Origin: Przewalskia tangutica
Lineage: Eukaryota > Streptophyta > Magnoliopsida > Solanales > Solanaceae
Assembly: GCA_029844215.1 (NCBI GenBank)
Contig: CM056733.1
Span: 69,159,794-69,223,793, forward strand
Reading direction: 5' to 3'
DNA length: 64,000 bases
Positions 33,006 to 43,834 of this stretch are shown one piece after another; within the stretch, counting starts at the first letter, position 1, and every line of letters starts with the position of its first letter. The translations under genes and the position numbers were made by a program. A model generated the notes under the pieces. That model saw only the letters and a list, made by a program, of their open reading frames with translations, was not told where the DNA came from and did not search any database.

Positions 33006-33851
33006 TAGATAATAAAATATTCTTTCCGTAGATTATTATATCAACTGCCATTTTTATATTGCAAAAACTTTTAAGGTAAATCAACATTATATTTTAACCT
33101 TGCAAGAACTAAGATTTGTGTGTACCTACATATAGTATGACATAGAACACTTGATAAAAAACTCCGGTCTCCAAAGAGATTGTCTGATAACTTATTCGAA
33201 CTTCAAAGATTTTGTAGTTTCATGATAATATTTATAACAACTGAAAAATATTAGAGAAATACATTTAAACTTGAAAAGGAGTAGAGTATTTAACTGTTAT
33301 TTCATAAAGGGAGAGAAAGATCTTCTCACTTGGGCACATTATTTCTTTTTTTTTTAATCAAAGTTAGCATGTGCACATTTTTGCAGAGAAGTCATCTAAT
33401 ACTTTTTTTAATCTATGCTGGAATATTTTGAATACGATTTGGTTTGTATTCTCATAAATCCAAGTGCTAAAGCACATTACTAGGGTGTTTGAATTAGGTT
33501 AAAAGCTGTTCAAGTTAACTTCTAAACACTTTTTTGTTTATTTTAGTATTACTAAATGTGCCTTTCAACCAAAATTCATACATTGGACACCCCAAATTTC
33601 ACTACAATATTTTTTGTTTACAGTGAAAGAGAAGTTTATTTCCAATAATTTGACATATAAAGGATCAAACGTGGAAAAAAATTCCCTTGAAATATATTAC
33701 ACTATTAAAGAAAAACACTACTTCTATACTAGTCATCAATCTAACGCAACTCTCCTCCTTTATCCAGTCTTAAAACTAGCTGCGCGTTGCGCATAGGCGG
33801 AGTTTTTGAAGGATCTTCATACAAACCTTTAAAGCATAATAATTCAAGCCA
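33006..33851. other. 3' flank of the transporter gene
   Basis: AT-rich sequence between LINE 1 and the transporter stop codon. It presumably includes the transcript 3' UTR nearest 33851, since AT-rich minus-strand sequence follows the stop. I see no other gene or transposon. Confidence 0.5.
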
Positions 33852-36442
33852 TCAACATTTTCCAATCTCCACCTCTTTGTTAACATTCTCAGAACGTCTG
33901 CGTCTAGTGAAAACCGTTTCCATTTCTTCCAAAGACTTTCCTTTAGTCTCAGGCAAGAAAAAGTAAAAAAATATCAAAGCCAGCACTGATATTCCAGCAA
34001 ATAAGAAGAAAGCACCTCCTGTAGTAATTGCTGCAGAAATTGACAAAAAACTCATTGAAACAGTAGCATTCATCAACCTGTTAACTGCAACACCAATGCC
34101 AGCTCCTAAAGCCCTGAACTTAAGTGGGAAAATCTCAGCACTATATACCCAAGTAACAGGCCCAAGCCCAATGTTGAAAAACATCACAAATGCGTAAGTT
34201 GTAATTATGCTAAGGACCAAAGCCCAAACAAGTTTTCCACCAGAGTGCTCTGCTAAAGTCAAGAAAATCCCAAGTCCAGTTAATGTCACCACCATGCCAG
34301 TTAAACTTGTCAACAATAATTTTCTCCTGCCAACTTTGTCAATCAAGAAAGTGGACAGCACTATAAATGTAAACTTAGTTAATCCAACCCCAACTGTTGC
34401 AAGAATTTGGTGCTTATGGTCATGAACACCTGCTTTGTCAAAGATTTTATGACTGTACAATATCACAGCTTCAATCCCAGTTGCATGTTCAAAGAAATGA
34501 ATCCCCACACCAGCAATTAAAATCCATCTAAGTGATGGGGTTGGTCTTAGCAGCAATTCTTTCCAGATACCTATTAAGATCGAAATAACAATGCGTCATG
34601 CGAAAGCTAATAATTATAAATCTTGAGCGATTATAAATCAAAGACAAAAAAATTATACTTACTAAAAGAGACATAATCTATAGTATCGTTTTGGTCAAGA
34701 AAATATAAAAATATGGAGAGACTATATTTTTCCTATAATTTATTTCTTATTCCTAAAATCCTATTTATTAATTCTAATTCATTTTAAATCCACCCAAAAT
34801 AGGATTATTTTAGTGACTACATTGTGGATGAAGGAAGAATCTTCAATTATAGAAATTCAAAAGTTTTCTCTAAGAAAGAAGTTATTTTCTTTTGAAAAAA
34901 TAAAAATCAATTGTGAAAAACTCTTTCTCTTTCTTTAAGAAAAAGGTACAATCCAAATATAATTTTAAAAAATCAGGGCAAACCTTGTGACTTTACTGAA
35001 TCCGGAATCTTGACAACATCCTCGTCACAATTTTCTTCGATGCCTACAGCTTGTTTAATCTCCCTCAAACGGAATTCAGCTTCTAGAGGGTCATTAGAAA
35101 CTTTGTACATAATTTTCTTGGCATCTCCTAGACGGCCTTTCATGATAAGCCATCTAGGAGACTCTGGCATTTTCAGAATGCCAATCGCCAAGAAAAGTGA
35201 AGGTACTGCTGCAATTCCTAACATCATTCTCCAGCCAAGTCTCAGAGGCAATCCGGAAAAAATATAATTGGACAAATAACCAAGTAAGATCCCAATGCTA
35301 ATTCCAACTTCTGGTAAAGATGTTAGGAATCCACGCGACGATGGAGATGAAACTTCTGCTGAATAAACCGGTGCAATCATAAGCGCGAAACCAACTCCAA
35401 CTCCAGCAACACATCGACCTACTAATAAAATCACGTAACTTGGACCGTATCCCATTAAAACGGATCCACACAAGAAAATTAAGGAAGCTGTCATTATGGT
35501 GTAACGTCGGCCAATATAATCAGAGGTTCTTCCAGCACAAAGTGAGCCAACTAAAGCACATAAATTTAGGATCCCTGCTAGTACTTCTGTTTTTGCATCA
35601 TTGATTTTGAATTCTTCTTTCACAAAGATCATTGCTCCACTCATTACACCAGTATCTGAATTCAAACATAAATTCTTATAAGACTAATAAAAAGAGAAAT
35701 TAATTTCTTGCTGTATATAGTAACTTTTTTTTGTGTGTAATTAAGGAGAAAGCTATGGAATACAAGCATATTATAGATAAGGAAACTCAATCATTCTATA
35801 TATGCATGGAAAAATCTTGTAATAAATCAAAATCATGTTGTTCTTGGAAAAGAATCATCCATCATCATTATGTTCCAATTTATGTCACGGTTCGGATTTC
35901 GAAAGTCAAATATTTTAATTTTGCTCGTGAATTCGGACATGAAATCTCTTAAATTTTTTGAAATAAAATTTACATATTTGTAAAGTAGTTAAAAAGTACT
36001 ATGAGTCATAACAATTGATAATTCAAATTATTTAAAGAATATATAAAAAAATGACTTGTTTGAATCTCGAAATTCGAAAACGGGGGAGTATTGTATCTTT
36101 CTTCTCACAGGAAGAGGCAAGTAATAAGTTCATCCACTCATGGATATTCCGATGATTGAAATTCTTCTACCTTTAATCACATGCTCGAGTATAAAGCCTT
36201 ATGAATAGACATTTTTTTGGTAATTTACCCCCTAAGGTAGACTTATAAATTTGAATTAGTCGGACCAGTGCGTTTCAAATACGAGACATGCCTAAAGAGA
36301 AAATGTATATCATGGAAATGGAAAATATAGAAGTAGGAAACTCACCATAGCCAAAGATGATAGATATCATGGAAGCAACAATGGCACAAGCACAAGCATA
36401 TTTGTTTATCCTTGTTGGATTTTCTCCCACAGCCTTCTCCAT
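33852..36442 (-). CDS. PLT6: Polyol/monosaccharide transporter, PLT6-like, three exons
   Basis: Exons are 36442-36346, 35655-34984 and 34570-33852, joined by canonical GT-AG introns of 690 and 413 bases to give 495 residues. It is a major-facilitator sugar/polyol:proton symporter with about 12 membrane spans, presumably at the plasma membrane. Family motifs seen: GYDTGVMSGA after a short N-terminus, RTSDYIGRRYT in the 2-3 loop, PESPRWLIMKGR before the central loop, DKVGRR in the 8-9 loop, and PETKGKSLEE near the end. Helix 7 reads FFEHATGIEA (E284, H285), where most family members have QQ-SGID. I recall this variant from the plant PLT6/PMT6 branch. The ATG context is ATTGATGGAG, and a TATA box lies about 60-75 bases upstream. 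No disruption is seen, and it is the only intact host gene in the window. The exact substrate is unknown. Confidence 0.9.
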
Positions 36443-36502
36443 CAATTTTCAATGCGAATTTATGATCCTCCAATTCTATAGCTGCTTGATATGGGTGAAC
36501 AA

Positions 36503-36518
36503 TATATATATTATATAG
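36503..36518 (-). promoter_or_regulatory. Likely TATA box of the transporter gene
   Basis: The minus strand reads TATATAATATATATAT, 61-76 bases upstream of the start codon, which would allow a short 5' UTR of about 30-40 bases. This is by position and motif only. Confidence 0.5.
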
Positions 36519-37080
36519 TAGTGAATAAAATCGTGTGACACTTCATGCACTTGTGGAACCCACTGACACTTTTATATAGTACATGCATTACAGCTACTTA
36601 ATTATTCAATTGGAAAACAGAAGATCAATTATCAAAAAACCCATATCTCTGGCCTTTTATCTTCTCTAATTTCGGGTCTATATATATAGAGAGAAATATT
36701 AATTATACTTTCCTCTTTATTTGGGATTTTCTAAGTATAAGATATAAACGTAATATGTTTCATTTTAGACCATAAAAAACTGTCAAGAATTCATTTATAT
36801 TGGAATTGATATGATTAAGCGGTATGTATTTTTAATAAAATAAATTATTTTGGTATGAATCCTTTATAAGATATTTCAGCTGCTGCCGACCTCACTTTTC
36901 GGGGACCTAAATTAGGGTTAATCCTCAAAGGCCTTGGATTTGGTTTTGATTTAGTATTTTGGTCTGATTTTCATGCAGTAGATTCGGTTTGACATAGCGT
37001 TTGGTTTTGTAACGTTTTGTTTGCTCTCATGCAATTTTTTAACATACAATTTGCAACCACCTACATATGGACGGTAGCTT

Positions 37081-37364
37081 GTTTGGTATGTCGGTACTGG
37101 ACTGTATTAATTTTATTAGATTGAACTGGACTGTATTAATTTTATTGGATTAATATATAATGGATGGTATTAGAGTATTAATATATAATGGATTGTATTT
37201 TTTTTATTTTTAGTACAATTCAGGGGAGACCCACCTGCTAGATGGGTCTCAAAATGCTTGATTATCTATTTCTAAAAATAATGCGATACCAGTCTTAAAA
37301 ACGCTAACCAAATCTGTATTATTTTTGTGTTCAATACAATCCAGGTTAATACAGCGTATCAAAC
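37081..37364. mobile_element. Possible MITE remnant
   Basis: The ends GTTTGGTATG and CGTATCAAAC are imperfect inverted repeats, and CTGTATTAA words follow on both sides. No target duplication is visible, so the call is weak. Confidence 0.3.
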
Positions 37365-37746
37365 GTGCGTGTAATAGGACAATACATTACCAAAAAAAAA
37401 GTAACAGGATAATAACTCATGACGTATTGGTAATGGCATCGAAATTTAGAATAAGTTAGGGCATCCTTTTCAGAATTATAGGAGGCTAATGACCTAATGT
37501 TAAGTCAACTATATATGATATGAATAACTGAGGGTGATTGGACTTGGGAGTATTATTATCAGGCCATTAATAATAATAATTTATAATGGCATTATAAAAT
37601 AAAATCACTAATATCTTATCATTATAAAAAAAAAAATTACTCATAATCTCTAATGGATTTTATTCACTTTATTAATTGCTAGGTCACGCTCTTATATACA
37701 AGTAATTATAATTATATATTGTCATAATTCTACTTTCAATGAATTT

Positions 37747-38977
37747 TTGCAACTTAGGAAGATTGACAAATGTCTTTGTAAAGACTGTAAGGTTATTCTG
37801 AATGGGGATCTTACAACCCGACATAAGCTTTTGGTGATGGATTTGGAGATCAAGTTGGAGAAGAAGATGAGGGTTGTGGATGAAAGGTTAAGAATTAAAT
37901 GGGGGAGTTTGACCATGGCTAGTGCAAAGGAGATGGGGGGAGGTTGATGGTCAAGGGGCTTGGGGGAGTAGTGGGGTTGCAACCGGTATGTGGGACAAGA
38001 TGACCAATTGCATTCGAGAGGTAGCTAGAGAAAGTGGCGTACGTGAAATTGGTAGAAAATAAGGATGAGGTGGGGGAAGTGGACGAATAGGGACTGTATA
38101 AGATGGAAAGTAATAAGACAAAACTAGCGGTTACGGTGGCGAAAACGACGGCCTTTGAACGACTCTATGTGAAATTAGAGAAGAAAGATGGGGATAAGAA
38201 GCTATACAGACTAGCCAAGGCAAGGAAGAGGAGGCCCATGACTTGGATCATGTGAGGTGCATCAAGGACGGGGACAACAAAGTACTGGTGGAGGAAGCGC
38301 ATATTAGGCGGAGTTGGAAGTCTTACTTCCATAAACTCTTGAATGAAAAAAGAGATGGAGACATTGTGCTGGGAGATCTGGAGCATTCTGATAGGTACCG
38401 GGATTTTGGGTATTGTTGAAGCATTAAGGTTGATGAGATTAAGGGTGTTGTTCGCAGTATGCGCGGGGACGAGCGATCGGGCCTGATGAGATCTCAATTG
38501 AATTTTGGAAGAGCGTAGGCAGGGGCATGTTTGGAGTGGCTGACTGAGTTATTTAACGTCATTTGTAAGACGGCAAGAATTCTCGAAGAATGGAGGTATA
38601 ATACAATGATTCCCTTGTACAAAAACAAAGGTGATATCCAGAGTTACAACAATAATAGGGGGTATCAAGCTGCTGAGCCACACTATAAAAGTTTGAGAAA
38701 TGGGCGTGGAGATTAGGGTGGGGAGAGACGTGTCTATTTCTGAGAACCAGTTTGGATTCATGTCGGGGTGTTCGACTACTGAAGTTATTCATCTTATTAG
38801 GAGGTTGGTGGAGCAGTATGGGGAGAGGAAGAAATATTTACATATGGTTTTCATCGACCTCGAGAAGGCATACGACAAAGTACCTAGGAAGGTTTTATGG
38901 AGATGTTTGGAGGTTAGAGGTATACATGTGGCGTACACTAAGACAATCAAGGATATGTATGATTGAGCCAAGATTAT
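37747..38977 (+). pseudogene. LINE 2 endonuclease end and reverse transcriptase N-part
   Basis: Recognised RTE pieces: RKIDKCLCKDCKVI with HKLLVMDLEI and RIKWGSLTMASA (37747-37947), RRPMTWIM-like (about 38240), LYKNKGDIQ-like (38610-38640), and NQFGFMSGCSTTEVIHLIRR then HMVFIDLEKAYDKVPRKVLW (38700-38966). Stops and shifts lie between them. FIDLEKAYDKVP carries the first catalytic Asp of the RT. Confidence 0.8.
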
Positions 38978-38982
38978 GGTAC

Positions 38983-39204
38983 TGTCACGCCCCGACTTTT
39001 CCTAAGCCTTTACTTAGGGCGTGATGACACCTGGATAATTACTTCTCACCAGGAGCATCATTTAATTCTCTTTATTTAAAAATTTAGACTTATATTTAAA
39101 CACGGAGCCATTAATAACAATAAAAATAAAGAAATCTGTTTATGACGTTATTGAAAACATAACGCGATCCCATGCTCGTACAAATATTATTTTTACATAA
39201 ACAT
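38983..39204 (-). mobile_element. Element F LTR tail fragment
   Basis: Matches the first 222 plus-strand bases of the full LTR at 40904 (TGTCACGCCCCGAC onward) with about 10 substitutions, then joins gag sequence. It ends exactly at the target duplication. Confidence 0.85.
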
Positions 39205-39971
39205 GCCTTCGTTAAGAGCCGACATTCTCCAGTGTGTTTCCTTTGACAAATCTTACAAATCGGTTTGTCACCTCCTGTGTTAGGGTTGGTGGTCTTGTCC
39301 TTGCTACCTTGGTAATTAAACCAATTGTGCCCCTTAGGCTTGAAATAAGACTGGTCCACAGATTGGTTCAGTCCTGAAGATCCCTTATTAAACTTTTGCT
39401 TCTGATTTTGACTCTGATTAAATGATCCTGACGTCCGAAATCTCTTATGCGGATATTCTTTTTTTGCTTTAGCGAAACCTTCTACCCTCAAATCCATATC
39501 GACAATCTGAAGATAAGTTCGATCATTGGCTAACGCCACCACCTTCTCTGCTATGTTCGGGTTTAAACCCTCAACAAATCGCTTGACTTTCTCCCTTTCT
39601 GTAGGGACGACATATGTGTTGTATGTCGATAACCTCACGAACTGTGTATCATATTCTTGTACACTGCGGTCACCTTGCTTCAACTGTTCAAACTCCCGTC
39701 TGAGCGCATCCTTGCGCGTATTAGGCATGAATTTCTCAATGAATACCGCTCTGAACCCTCCCCAAGTCATTGGTGGTGACATCGGGGGACGATTTTTCCT
39801 AAAATTTCTCCACCACACCCCCGCATCATCCACTAGTCGTGCGCCTACCAAGTTGACGTCCTGCGTCTCCACGCATCCCAATGTGAACATTAAGTCTTCG
39901 ACTTCATCGAGGGATAATATCGGGTCGGCCTTGGGGTCCTTCCCTGAGTAAAGTGGTTCTCTTCTCCTCAT
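39205..39971 (-). pseudogene. Gypsy gag, middle and nucleocapsid part
   Basis: An open frame to 39971 containing the retrotransposon gag signature (VWWRNFRKNRP, TWGGFRAVFIEKFMP, LRREFEQLKQGDRSV, then RFVEGLNPNI) and a Gln/Asn-rich basic stretch. It ends in a zinc knuckle CKICQRKHTGEC. The open frame runs on into the LTR tail and stops at 39111, so the end is artificial. Protease and all of pol are deleted after the knuckle. In the intact family gag forms the particle that packages RNA. Confidence 0.8.
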
Positions 39972-40055
39972 AAAATTTGCCCATCGCCTATCAGGTACTG
40001 CTTGAGCTTCTACACTCTCGATCCGTAGTGCAGTCGCAATCGGTCACTGGGCCGT

Positions 40056-40643
40056 CTAGTTCTTGTTCGTGGCTATGACAGAGACACTAGGTGCGGGCGG
40101 AACCATGTGTGGAACTGCAGATGTCATTAAATCTATGAGTCTATCTAGTTTTTGTCCCACCGTTTCTTGGGCCATTTGACTCTCTTTCTCTCCAACATTT
40201 TCTCCGACATTTTCTCCGCTTCCTTCAGACATCACTACGTCAACTGGAGGTACATGAGCTTCGTGATGAACCTCCTCTTGAGCCCCCGGGATTTGTGAAT
40301 TCACCATTTTCTGAAATAGAAATTTGGTCAAGGAATCTTCTGTAACATCTCTTCTTAGCATTTTTGCCCCTCTGAATGAGGATTGAAATTTTTCCGGGAC
40401 AGAGTTAAATATTATATGTAATATGACTCCAATCGGAAAGTTGAATAAGGTCGGGTCGTAGGAACGCCTCTTCTGTCTACTCCTAAGCAAATACGCAGAA
40501 AGTACGATTGTGTCGCCCATATACTCGTTAAAATCATCTCCCGAGTTCATCTTACGACGCATGAATTCCTTCTGAGCTTGCATTTCCTTTGCCTGTTCCT
40601 CGAGTACTTCCCTCTTTGTTGGAACTCGCCTTATAATCACCAT
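40056..40643 (-). pseudogene. Gypsy gag, N-terminal part
   Basis: A 195-residue frame starting MVIIRRVPTKREVLEEQ, about 245 bases downstream of the primer site, with an acidic Ser/Gly/Glu stretch and an amphipathic C-terminal segment (QKLDRLIDLM). A frame change between 40056 and 39971 separates it from the gag core. It was probably one gag protein. Confidence 0.6.
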
Positions 40644-40888
40644 CTACACAACAATTATTGGTCAGTATAACGTTGTACAATCTTCTTCCTAACCCGCGTG
40701 AAAGAGGTAGTATAAGAATCAAGTCTTGAAAAAGACTCAAGATAGACACAATAAGAGTATGAAAGAATGGAAATGTTAGGATGTTATTCCGTTCACTTAT
40801 TACTAAGGTGGCGCGCACACCGTCGCAATAAGTAACCGTTCAAACACTCAACTCGAAGAAACTTCCTAGAATCTCCTAACCTGGTTTA

Positions 40889-40900
40889 GCTTTGATACCA
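40889..40900 (-). promoter_or_regulatory. Primer binding site of F, tRNA-Met type
   Basis: The minus strand reads TGGTATCAAAGC, one mismatch from the usual TGGTATCAGAGC, three bases after the LTR end. Confidence 0.8.
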
Positions 40901-40903
40901 ACT

Positions 40904-43761
40904 TGTCACGCCCCGACCTTTCCTAAGCCTTTACTTAGGGCGTGATGGCACCTGGATAACTATTTCTCACCAGGAGCACCATTTAATTCTCTTTATTTAA
41001 AAATTTAGACTTATATTTAAACACAGAGCCATTAATAACAATAAAAATAAAGAAATTTGTTTATGGCGTTATTGAAAACATAACGCGAGCCCATGCTCGT
41101 GCAAATACTGTTTTTACATAAATATACTGACAAAGATTATTCTAAGTTGGAAAGGAGACCATCCCACACGGGTATTTTCTGAGACACTGAAACTGATATT
41201 CTGAACCTGACGAATACCAAGCCCGAAGCAATGGATTTGGTACGACAAAGAGGCTGCGGGACGATCGCTAGCCTTGACGTGGAGTCTTTCCCCTATCAAG
41301 CTTTCCTGAAACATGTTAAATAAACAGTCAGCCCTACCATCCGGGGCTGAGTGAGAACCTTACCCTGCAATTCAAAATAACACCACAATATTCCAAGTGC
41401 AATCACATTATAACGTAATAAACATATTGCAAAAACATATTAGGTTACAACACTTTTAAATATACAGCAATTCCTCATAGGAAATTCTTAGTTTAACTAA
41501 CACTTTATTTTATCTCGTATTATACGTTAAGATATCCACTTGCATTTTTATATATTTTGTTGCATTTATATATTTGTGAACGCGTATTCACTTTTCATAT
41601 TTGTCGCGGCGTGCAACCCGATCCATTCTATTTACGTATTTGTGAACACGTGTTCACTTTACGTTGTGTTGCGGCGTGCAACCCGATCCATTATGTTTAC
41701 GTATTTGTGAACGCGTATTCACTTTACGTTTTGTTGCGGCGTGCAACCCGATCCATTATGTTTACTTATTTGTGAACGCGTATTCACTTTACGTTTTGTT
41801 GCGGCGTGCAACCCGATCCATTATGTTTACGTATTTGTGAACGCGTATTCACTTTACGTTTTGTTGCGGCGTGCAACCCGATCCATTATATATTTATATA
41901 TTTGTGTGAACACGTATTCACTTTTCATATTTTTCAGAGGGTCAAATAAATAATATTCTCTTTCCCAATATTCCGTCATTCATACTTATAATGATTATAA
42001 CTTTTCAACCATAACTCCAACTAAGGCGTTTCTCAAGCTGAAACTAAGGTAAGACGGGGATCTTTCACTGTACCAAATTTCATTTAAAACTACTTTGGGT
42101 AACTAACACAAACTTATCCTCAAAACAGTCACATGAAATTTGTTTCGGCAAAATTTTTATTAAACAGAAAGCAAGTCTTAAAATAGTCATAACTCCTAAT
42201 CCGTAAACCCGTTCAAGCCCCATAAAATCTCCAAACGACGAGAACAGAGAGCTACACATCTCTATATGAACCATCCTTTCATATTCTGTACCATTTGGTA
42301 CAGTTTTACACTTTTATTCGCTGCCCTTCCTGGATCTCGATAGATCCGAAGCAGAAACTTTAAACAGCGATAACTCTCAATCCGTAAGTCATATAGACCT
42401 CCGTAAGGTCGCAAAATATCCACAACAGAGAGACATAGAACTTTTATTTAAGACAAATTTTCATATTTCTCACGGATTTGTACAGTTTTACGTTTCAACG
42501 TCCTGCCCTTCTGGATTCCGATGAATCCGAGGCAGCAACTTCCAACTACAATAACTCTCCACTCGTAAGTCCGTTTTAACCCCTATTTGTCTATATCTGT
42601 CCGTAACAGAGAGATTTACAACCATGTAAATTTTTATATAATTCTAATAAGTAAAACTCAATAAAAACAGTCTGTAATTATGTCTTTCCGAATTTCGGCC
42701 AAATCTAAGGCAGGAACTTTGAACTATGATAACTTTTAAACCGTATGTCCATTTTACCTTATTTTTGGTTCTATATGATCATAATAGAGAGGTGTACCAT
42801 TCTTACGAATTTCATCAAATTCTAACAATTATAACTTAGTGAAACCAGTTCGTAAAGTTCATGACGTAACTAGTTGTCTAAACAATCAAAAGCTCATTAT
42901 TTCTTTTCAACACTCAATTCTTATTCTAACATGTATTGAACTTAAAATAAAGGATGTTAGCAAGAATTTATGAGTGAGAAAACTCACCTTGTAAGCGCAA
43001 AAATGATTGTTGTTCGATTGCTAAAAGTGACCCTTGCTCCTTAGTATTTTTTATTCTAGTTCTTCTTGCCCTGTTGGTATTTTTTTCAGATTTGTTTTCT
43101 TCTTATTCACTTGTTTTTTTTTCTCTGATTTTTCTATCCTTTGTGCTGGATACTTTATTTTTGTATAAGTACCATATACTTGAGGTGTTTGTGTGCAACA
43201 TAAAGGAGGTGGAAGGACAAGAGTTAAAGGGGAATTAAAGATGAGGGGGAAAGGAAAAGAATGTGCATTTGATGGCTGAACACTAACGTAAATATTTGTT
43301 CTTCTAAATGGCTATAAATGGAGCAGATATATTGACTCTTCTTTTCCTTACCCTTTGGACTGAACAATAAAAACGTGAAAATTGTAAATTTTATATTTGT
43401 TCCTCTTAATGGCTAGAAATGAAACATATACATTGACCCTTCTTTTCCTTATTCTTTTGCTCCCAAAGGAAATTCATGTAAATGTCTTTCTTTTACTAAT
43501 ATATATCCTTTATATTATATTAGAGTAGACACGTAATGTTATTATATAAGCTTCCAAATTGTACCCCATTTAAATGGGCGTAACATAGATATAAAATAGC
43601 TCTCAAATTGGACCCCCATTTAAATGGACGTAACATAGATATAAAATAGGATCGAAGTGTTGTATACTGATAGTATAATTACTTCAATTTCTTGAGGAGA
43701 ATAATTTCTTTTTGTATTATGTTATTTTTTTGTTATTGTAACAATAATTTGGGACTTCACA
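40904..43761 (-). mobile_element. Element F full LTR (2858 bp)
   Basis: The minus strand starts TGTGAAGTCCC at 43761 and ends GGGCGTGACA at 40904. The U5 end has nested inverted repeats (TCACGCCC/GGGCGTGA and CCTAAG/CTTAGG, 40905-40945). It holds the 65-bp minisatellite and a series of diverged, spaced repeats with CATAACTC and GAACAGAGAG-like words (about 41995-42840). Confidence 0.85.
41574..41930. repeat. 65-bp palindromic minisatellite, five to six copies
   Basis: Units start at 41574, 41640, 41705, 41770 and 41835, with a partial copy near 41903. Each holds GTGAA-CGCGTA-TTCAC and GTTGC-GGCGT-GCAAC. The second copy has a perfect 16-base palindrome GTGAACACGTGTTCAC (41642-41657). Confidence 0.85.
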
Positions 43762-43829
43762 TTCTCCCTTCCTTAAGCAACATTCGTCCTCGAATGTGAA
43801 AAAAGGTAACAATAATTTGGGACTTCACA
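43762..43829 (-). mobile_element. Polypurine tract plus 24-base LTR head of F
   Basis: The minus strand reads LTR start TGTGAAGTCCCAAATTATTG (43829 down), a few A/T bases, the block ATTCGAGGACGAATGTT, then AAGGAAGGGAGAA immediately before the full LTR. A polypurine tract upstream of the LTR marks it as a 3' LTR, although gag follows it. Confidence 0.85.
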
Positions 43830-43834
43830 GGTAC

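Larger units (their letters stand above)
36443..37724. other. Upstream region of the transporter gene
   Basis: AT-rich intergenic DNA with the promoter nearest 36443-36600. It contains a possible MITE at 37081-37364. No other gene is recognised. Confidence 0.5.
38983..43829 (-). mobile_element. Rearranged gypsy element F with pieces of three LTRs
   Basis: A minus-strand element flanked by a perfect 5-bp duplication GGTAC (38978-38982 and 43830-43834); its removal restores the LINE RT reading. In element order it has a 24-base LTR head (43806-43829), polypurine region (43762-43805), a full LTR (40904-43761), primer site (40889-40900), gag pieces (40643-40056 and 39971-39205), and a 222-base LTR tail (38983-39204). 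There is no pol. This order is not a normal LTR-interior-LTR structure. Confidence 0.85.

Noticed and set aside
34460..34640. Idea that the EH pair in helix 7 marks a damaged transporter
   Set aside because: Splice sites, frame and all other motifs are intact, and the same variant fits what I recall of the PLT6 branch.
41574..41930. Regularly spaced palindromic repeats resembling a CRISPR array
   Set aside because: Units are contiguous 65-base copies without unique spacers, inside an LTR of a plant genome. The same applies to 9742-10272.
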